DNA of 64,000 bases from Streptomyces sp. CB02414 (GTDB lineage: Bacteria; Actinomycetota; Actinomycetes; Streptomycetales; Streptomycetaceae). Shown one piece after another: positions 59,451 to 64,000 of this stretch; position 1 is the stretch's first letter, and every line of letters starts with the position of its first letter. The stretch is from positions 248,001 through 312,000 of the forward strand of contig NZ_LIPF01000009.1 in assembly GCF_001905385.1 (NCBI RefSeq), written 5' to 3'. Below the pieces are notes generated by a model, which was not told the origin of the DNA, made no database searches, and saw nothing but the letters and a program-made list of their open reading frames with translations. Made by a program: the position numbers and the translations under genes.

Positions 59451-60455
59451 ATGCGTTCGGTGATCGTCGACTGCGCCATCTACCGGGACGGGCACCGCAC
59501 GGACGGGCCCGAGGACTTCTCCGACGCGCTCGGTGAGGCGCGCTCCGGGGGCGGCTTCGTCTGGATCGGGCTGCACGAGCCGTCCGAGGAGGAGTTCGAC
59601 CTGGTCACCGAGGAGTTCGCGCTGCATCCGCTGGCGGTGGAGGACGCCCTCAAGGCGCACCAGCGGCCGAAGCTGGAGGTCTACGAGGACTCGCTCTTCG
59701 CCGTCCTGAAGCCGGTGGTGTACGAGCCGGAGAGCGACGCGGTGTCCACCGGCGAACTCATGATCTTCCTGGGCGACGCGTTCGTGGTCGTCGTCCGGCA
59801 CGGCGAGGGCTCCCCGCTGAAGGCCGTGCGGCAGCGTCTGGAGCACGAGCCCGAGCTGCTCGGCAAGGGGCCCACCTCGGTGCTGTACGCGATAGCGGAC
59901 GCCGCCGTCGACCACTACCTGGACGTGGCGGTGGAGCTGCAGAACGACCTGGAGGAGCTGGAGGCGGAGGTGTTCTCGCCGGACGGCGGCGGCTCGCGGC
60001 ACACCGCGTCGCGGATCTACACCTTCAAGCGGCAGATCCTGGAGTTCCGCCGGGCGACGGGTCCGCTGGCGCCGCCGCTGGCCCGGCTGGCCGGGACGGG
60101 GGCGTTCGGCGCCGGGGTGCCGTACGTGAACGAGAAGGCACGGCCCTTCTTCCGGGACGTCAGCGACCACCTCTCGCGCGTCAACGAGTCGGTGGAGAGC
60201 CTGGACCGGCTGGTCTCCGACATCCTGTCGGCGCACCTGGCGCAGACCAGCGTCCGGCAGAACGACGACATGCGGAAGATCTCCGCGTGGGCGGCCATGG
60301 CGGCGGTCCCCACGATGGTCGCGGGGGTCTACGGCATGAACTTCGAGCACATGCCGGAGCTGCGCTGGGAGTGGGGTTATCCGGCGGTGATCGTGCTGAT
60401 GGCCGGGCTGGAGGTGCTGCTCTTCCGGCTGTTCAAGCGGCGGGGCTGGCTCTGA
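59451..60455 (+). CDS. corA: CorA-family magnesium/cobalt transporter
   Basis: 334 residues. Long cytosolic N-terminal domain (about 1-270) with helical funnel segments, then two C-terminal membrane helices and the signature GMN (295-297) in VYGMNFEHMPELRWEWGYP. Forms a pentameric Mg2+ channel. ATG at 59451 after GGAGGG; a GTG at 59460 is an alternative. Ends 14 bp before the convergent ferritin-like gene. Confidence 0.93.
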   Translation: MRSVIVDCAIYRDGHRTDGPEDFSDALGEARSGGGFVWIGLHEPSEEEFDLVTEEFALHPLAVEDALKAHQRPKLEVYEDSLFAVLKPVVYEPESDAVSTGELMIFLGDAFVVVVRHGEGSPLKAVRQRLEHEPELLGKGPTSVLYAIADAAVDHYLDVAVELQNDLEELEAEVFSPDGGGSRHTASRIYTFKRQILEFRRATGPLAPPLARLAGTGAFGAGVPYVNEKARPFFRDVSDHLSRVNESVESLDRLVSDILSAHLAQTSVRQNDDMRKISAWAAMAAVPTMVAGVYGMNFEHMPELRWEWGYPAVIVLMAGLEVLLFRLFKRRGWL

Positions 60456-60469
60456 GGGAGCCGTGCCGG

Positions 60470-61258
60470 TCAGGCGACCTCGGGGGCGGCGGTGGCCGGT
60501 CCGCCGAGCGCGTCGCGCCGCTCGGGCGCGCGCAGGGTCACCATGCGGCGCCAGCCGGCCAGCCGCTCGTAGGCGTACACCGCGTGGATGCCCGCCGCGA
60601 GCAGCGCGGACCTGGCCCGGGACCAGCCGAGGAGGCGCCCCATGCGGGCCATGACGCCGAGACTGACGTCCCGGTGGACGCGGATCTCGGCGAGCGCGCA
60701 CTCGCGCAGCGTCGCGTGGATGTGGCGGCCGTGTCCGGCGGCGGCGTAGCGCAGCAGTTCCTCGTGGGAGTAGGCGAGGTGGTTGTCCTCGTCGGCGGAG
60801 ATCATCCGGACGGCCCGGCCCAGGTCCGGGTGGTCGCCGAAGTGCTTGAGGAGCATCGCCATCTGCTCGGCCGCGCGCTGCTCGGTGACCCTGCTGTGCG
60901 CCAGGTAGGTGATGATGTCGCGGACGGTCAGCGGCTGGTCGGCCTTGAGCTTCTCGTGGGCGAGGCCGATGCCGTGCCGTTCCAGGAGCATGGTGTAGTC
61001 GGTCTCCGGCGGCACCTCGACGGGCTCGAGGCCGCGCTTCTTCAGCAGGGCGTTGAAGATCCGCCCGTGTTTGTCCTCGTCCGCGCCGTGCCGGGTGATC
61101 TTGGGTGCGAGGGCGCGCTCGCTCTCCGGCACCAGCGCCGCGATGCGCGCGTTCTCCCAGCCGCCCTGCGACTCACCGCTGGCCGCGATGGAGCAGAAGA
61201 GACGGAACGACTCGTCGTTGTCGAGGATCTCCTGGAAAAGACTCTTGGCCGAAAGCAT
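60470..61258 (-). CDS. Ferritin-like domain protein (diiron/DUF455-type)
   Basis: 262 residues, all-helical. Candidate iron ligands are ITRHGADEDKHGRIFNALL (Glu, His) and RMISADEDNHLAYSHEELLRYAAAGHGRHIHATLRECALAEIRVHRD, giving an E...ExxH pattern as in ferritin-like enzymes. The ATG at 61258, with GAGG eight nucleotides upstream, was preferred to a GTG at 61267. Substrate or role unknown; could be oxidative or storage. Convergent with corA. Confidence 0.8.
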   Translation of the reverse strand: MLSAKSLFQEILDNDESFRLFCSIAASGESQGGWENARIAALVPESERALAPKITRHGADEDKHGRIFNALLKKRGLEPVEVPPETDYTMLLERHGIGLAHEKLKADQPLTVRDIITYLAHSRVTEQRAAEQMAMLLKHFGDHPDLGRAVRMISADEDNHLAYSHEELLRYAAAGHGRHIHATLRECALAEIRVHRDVSLGVMARMGRLLGWSRARSALLAAGIHAVYAYERLAGWRRMVTLRAPERRDALGGPATAAPEVA

Positions 61259-61494
61259 CGGTGGCACCTCTCTGCCTCTGCAAGGTTGCGCAGGTTCCGC
61301 AGACTCCGCAAAGACCGAGTCAAGTGCGGGAGATGAGGCGCGGCAACAGGTGCGGCGGGCAACTCAGCCAAAAGAAGGACCGCCGGGAAGCGAGGAGGCG
61401 TAACCACGCGCGCGTGGGCGCGTTGTTCTCCGTGACGGCCGTGGCGGGGAAGACCCCCGAGCCCCCACCACGGCCGCAGAACTTCCCTGAGTCG

Positions 61495-62550
61495 CTACGC
61501 CAGCCCGGCCCGCTCCAGGGCCTCCGTGCCGGCGCGGAGCGCGGCGAGCCGCTCGTCCAGGGTGAAGCCCGCGGGGGCGAGCGTCAGGGTGGTGACGCCA
61601 GCGGCGGCGTAGGCCTTCATCCGGTCCGCGATGCGGTCGACGGAGCCGAGGAGGGTGGTCTGGTCGATCAGCTCGTGCGGTACGGCCGCGGCGGCGCCCT
61701 CCTTGTCGCCGGACAGGTACTGGTCCTGGATCTCGGCCGCCTCGGCCTCGTAGCCCATGCGCTGGGCGAGCTGGTTGTAGAAGTTCTGCTTGCGGCTGCC
61801 CATGCCGCCGACGTAGAGCGCGGTGTAGGGGCGGAAGGTGTCGGCGAGCGTGGTGACGTCCTTGTCGTCGCCCAGGGCGAGCGGCAGCGTCGGGCAGATG
61901 TCGAAGCCGTCGAGGGTCTTGCCGGCCTTCTCGCGCCCGGCGCGCAGGTGCTTGACCGCGGTCTCCTCCAGGTGGTCGGCGGAGGGGAAGATCAGCAGGG
62001 CGCCGTCGGCGATCTCGCCGGTCTGCTCCAGGTTCTTCGGGCCGATCGCGGCGATGTACAGGGGGATGTGCTCGCGCTGCGGGTGCACGGTGAGCTTGAT
62101 CGGCTTGCCGGGGCCGCCGGGCAGCGGCAGCGTCCAGTGCTGCCCCTCGTAGGAGAGCCGTTCCCGGGTCATCGCCTTGCGCACGATCTCGACGTACTCG
62201 CGGGTGCGGGCGAGTGGCCTGTCGAACTTGACGCCGTACCAGCCCTCGGAGACCTGCGGGCCGGAGACGCCGAGGCCGAGCCGGAAGCGGCCCCTGGAGA
62301 GGGAGTCCAGGGTGGCGGCCGTCATCGCGGTCATCGCGGGCTGGCGGGCCGGGATCTGGAAGATGGCCGAGCCCACGTCGATGCGCTCGGTCTGGGCGGC
62401 GACCCAGGTGAGCACGGTGGCCGCGTCGGAGCCGTAGGCCTCGGCGGCCCAGCAGACGGCGTAGCCGAGCCGGTCGGCCTCCTGGGCGACGGCCAGGTTG
62501 TCCGCGTCCATTCCGGCACCCCAGTAGCCGAGGTTGATCCCGAGCTGCAT
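61495..62550 (-). CDS. LLM-class F420-dependent oxidoreductase
   Basis: 351 residues of the luciferase-like monooxygenase family, F420-type: MQLGINLGYWGAGMDADNLAVAQEADRLGYAVCWAAEAYGSDAATVLTWVAAQTERIDVGSAIFQIPARQPAMTAMTAATLDSLSRGRFRLGLG. The ASQT-like and RFRLGLGVSGPQV motifs are visible. It would transfer hydride from F420H2 to an unknown substrate. ATG start. Lies between the ferritin-like gene and the divergent aldo/keto reductase. Confidence 0.9.
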   Translation of the reverse strand: MQLGINLGYWGAGMDADNLAVAQEADRLGYAVCWAAEAYGSDAATVLTWVAAQTERIDVGSAIFQIPARQPAMTAMTAATLDSLSRGRFRLGLGVSGPQVSEGWYGVKFDRPLARTREYVEIVRKAMTRERLSYEGQHWTLPLPGGPGKPIKLTVHPQREHIPLYIAAIGPKNLEQTGEIADGALLIFPSADHLEETAVKHLRAGREKAGKTLDGFDICPTLPLALGDDKDVTTLADTFRPYTALYVGGMGSRKQNFYNQLAQRMGYEAEAAEIQDQYLSGDKEGAAAAVPHELIDQTTLLGSVDRIADRMKAYAAAGVTTLTLAPAGFTLDERLAALRAGTEALERAGLA

Positions 62551-62650
62551 GGCCGATTCCCCTTACCGATCAGTAACGTGTTCTGTGCCCCGACCTTAGC
62601 GCGCGAATTCGGTTGTCCACAGGCCCCCACAGCGCAAGCCGTGGCCAGTA

Positions 62651-63649
62651 ATGTCGGCGTTCATGGAGCAGAGGCATCTCGGCCGCACCGGCCTGCGCGT
62701 GTCCCGCATCGGTCTCGGCACCCTGACCTGGGGCCGGGACACGGACGAGCATGACGCCGCGGACCTCTTGAAGACCTTCTGGGAAGCGGGCGGGACCCTC
62801 GTCGACACGGCGGACGTGTACGGGGACGGCGAGGCCGAGTACCTGCTCGGCCGGCTCATGGAGGGCCTGGTGCCGCGCCGGGACCTGGTCATCTCGACCA
62901 AGGCGGGCAGCGTGCCGGATCCCGACCGCCGCTTCGACGGTTCGCGCGCCCACCTGCTCTCCGCGCTGGACGCCTCGCTGGCCCGCCTGGGCACGGACCA
63001 CGTCGACGTGTGGCACCTGCACGCCTTCGACCCGGACACTCCGCTGGAGGAGACGCTGCACGCCCTCGACGTGGCGGTGAGCAGCGGCCGCGCCCGGTAC
63101 GCGGGCGTGTCGAACTTCTGCGGCTGGCAGCTGGCGAAGGCGGCGACCTGGCAGCTCGCGGCGCCGGGCGTGCGGAACCGGCTCGCGAGCACGCAGATGG
63201 AGTACTCGCTGCTCCAGCGCGGCATCGAGCGCGAGGTTCTGCCGGCCGCCCTGGACCTGGGCATCGGGCTGCTGCCCTCCTCGCCGCTGGGCCGCGGGGT
63301 CCTCACGGGCAAGTACCGCAAGGACGCGACGCCGCCGGACTCGCGGGGCGCCTCGGAGCACCTGGCCCCCTTCGTCGCCCCTTACCTCGACGACACGGCC
63401 GGCCACATCGTGGACGCGGTGGCGACGGCTGCGGACGGGCTCGCCGTGACGCCGCTCCAGGTGGCGCTGGCGTGGGTGCGGGACCGGCCCGGTGTGGTCG
63501 CCCCGATCATCGGTGCGCGCAACGCGCGGCAGCTCACGGCGGCGTTGTCAGTGGAGACCCTTAGTCTTCCTGACGAGATCTGCCGGGCGCTCGACGACGT
63601 GTCGGCGCCCGTGCACCGCTATCCCGATCACGACTGGAGCACGCTGTGA
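62651..63649 (+). CDS. Aldo/keto reductase
   Basis: 332 residues with the AKR catalytic set: Asp52 and Tyr57 in LVDTADVYGDG, Lys85 in ISTKAG, His125 in VWHLHAF. The NADPH-binding C-terminal region includes IIGARNARQLTAAL. It reduces an aldehyde or ketone of unknown identity. ATG at 62651, MSAFMEQRHLGRTGLRVSRIG; an ATG four codons later is an alternative. Its stop overlaps the next GTG start (GTGA), so the pair is coupled. Confidence 0.92.
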   Translation: MSAFMEQRHLGRTGLRVSRIGLGTLTWGRDTDEHDAADLLKTFWEAGGTLVDTADVYGDGEAEYLLGRLMEGLVPRRDLVISTKAGSVPDPDRRFDGSRAHLLSALDASLARLGTDHVDVWHLHAFDPDTPLEETLHALDVAVSSGRARYAGVSNFCGWQLAKAATWQLAAPGVRNRLASTQMEYSLLQRGIEREVLPAALDLGIGLLPSSPLGRGVLTGKYRKDATPPDSRGASEHLAPFVAPYLDDTAGHIVDAVATAADGLAVTPLQVALAWVRDRPGVVAPIIGARNARQLTAALSVETLSLPDEICRALDDVSAPVHRYPDHDWSTL

Positions 63650-64000
63650 GCACGGAGCCCGAGCCCACCTCCGAGGATCCCACGGCCACCGTGGACGCCG
63701 GGCCGGAGACGCCGGGCACGACGGCAGAGGCCGGGCAGGCCGGCGGCGAGAGGGCGGGTGACACGGACGCCTCCGGGGCGCCGGACGGAGCCGTGGACGG
63801 AGCGGTGGACGGAGCGGTGGCCGGCGGCGAGAGGGCGGGTGACACGGACGCCTCCGGGGCGCCGGACGGAGCCGTGGACGGAGCGGTGGACGGAGCGGTG
63901 GCCGGCGACGGGGAGGCCGCTCGGGCCTCCGAGGCCGAGGCCGAGCTTGCGGCCCAGCGGGTCGAGCGGGAACGGATCGCGCGACGGAAGGCCGAGAAGC
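63646..64000 (+). CDS. N-terminal part of a repeat-containing protein, product unknown
   Basis: The first 118 codons of an open frame that runs off the window. The GTG at 63646 overlaps the aldo/keto reductase stop. The sequence is acidic and low complexity, with two exact 27-residue copies of a GGERAGDTDASGAPDGAVDG-type unit (residues about 32-85), then a charged helical segment (EAEAELAAQRVERERIARRKAEK). No domain is visible yet; homologues in Streptomyces carry a helix-hairpin-helix domain further on, as I recall, but that part is outside the window. Confidence 0.7.
   Translation, partial: MSTEPEPTSEDPTATVDAGPETPGTTAEAGQAGGERAGDTDASGAPDGAVDGAVDGAVAGGERAGDTDASGAPDGAVDGAVDGAVAGDGEAARASEAEAELAAQRVERERIARRKAEK
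63739..63900. repeat. Perfect 81-bp tandem duplication
   Basis: Two identical 81-bp copies (63739-63819 and 63820-63900) sit in frame within the last ORF, adding exactly 27 residues. Each copy itself contains two GTGGACGGAGCG words. The perfect identity indicates a recent duplication or a site of slippage. Confidence 0.9.

Noticed and set aside
1..64000. tRNA, rRNA, insertion sequence or CRISPR array
   Set aside because: None recognised by eye on either strand. A tRNAscan and an IS database search would confirm this.

Overview
The window is a contiguous piece of a high-GC actinobacterial chromosome, almost certainly Streptomyces. It carries a complete Pup-proteasome locus, a Streptomyces conservon with the rarA-E layout, mycothiol ligase mshC, a GylR-controlled glycerol operon, many GTG starts and GC-rich hairpins without long T tracts. 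Gene order matches what I remember of the S. coelicolor core region around SCO1614-SCO1671. No insertion sequence, prophage, CRISPR array, rRNA or tRNA was recognised, so this reads as conserved core chromosome.

Layout. 1-4.7 kb: tail of a GntR/FCD regulator, a class I amidotransferase-like hydrolase, a divergent LysR/TDT-anion-transporter pair, and an XRE-cupin regulator coupled to a cytosolic metal-receptor-like protein. 5-8.8 kb: a glycine-betaine-type ABC transporter whose permease is fused to two tandem substrate-binding domains. 9-12.6 kb: 5'-3' exonuclease, a siderophore-interacting protein behind an iron box, a GNAT acetyltransferase and an RluA-type pseudouridine synthase. 12.6-17.3 kb: five-gene conservon (histidine-kinase-like, roadblock, DUF742, GTPase, P450), transcribed leftwards with short overlaps. 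17.6-27.6 kb, leftward: pafA, two FKBP isomerases, pafB, pafC, two small proteins, tatA, tatC and a Ski2-like helicase. 27.6-36.3 kb: an MFS/LacI pair, then arc, dop, pup, an endonuclease-VII-like gene, prcB and prcA. 36.5-42.6 kb: ferredoxin, secreted protein, trmI, an M50 protease with CBS domains, a RecB-like nuclease and an orphan response regulator. 42.6-49 kb: a peptide-type ABC binding lipoprotein, a HAD phosphatase and metH. 49.3-54.5 kb: gylR-glpF-glpK-glpD with two matching operators. 54.7-64 kb: a PAC2 protein (ParJ-like), mshC, a three-gene kinase-like/DUF3090/phosphatase set, CorA, a ferritin-like protein, an F420-type luciferase-family enzyme, an aldo/keto reductase and the start of a repeat-containing ORF.

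How the parts work together. Pup (ending in Glu) is ligated to proteins by PafA and removed by Dop. Arc unfolds pupylated proteins and feeds PrcA/PrcB. PafB/PafC are the WYL-domain DNA-damage regulators usually linked to pafA. The gyl genes import, phosphorylate and oxidise glycerol under GylR. The conservon is a membrane-associated G-protein-like signalling set, and its P450 lacks the normal ExxR motif.

The most interesting under-described unit is the kinase-like/DUF3090/phosphomutase-like trio upstream of mshC. Other points worth checking are the endonuclease VII gene overlapping prcB, the hairpin sitting on the pup stop codon, the 18-bp perfect palindrome before tatA, and the dual-SBP betaine permease. 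Start codons were often moved inward from the longest frame where a good Shine-Dalgarno sequence or family length argued for it. Each such choice is noted.
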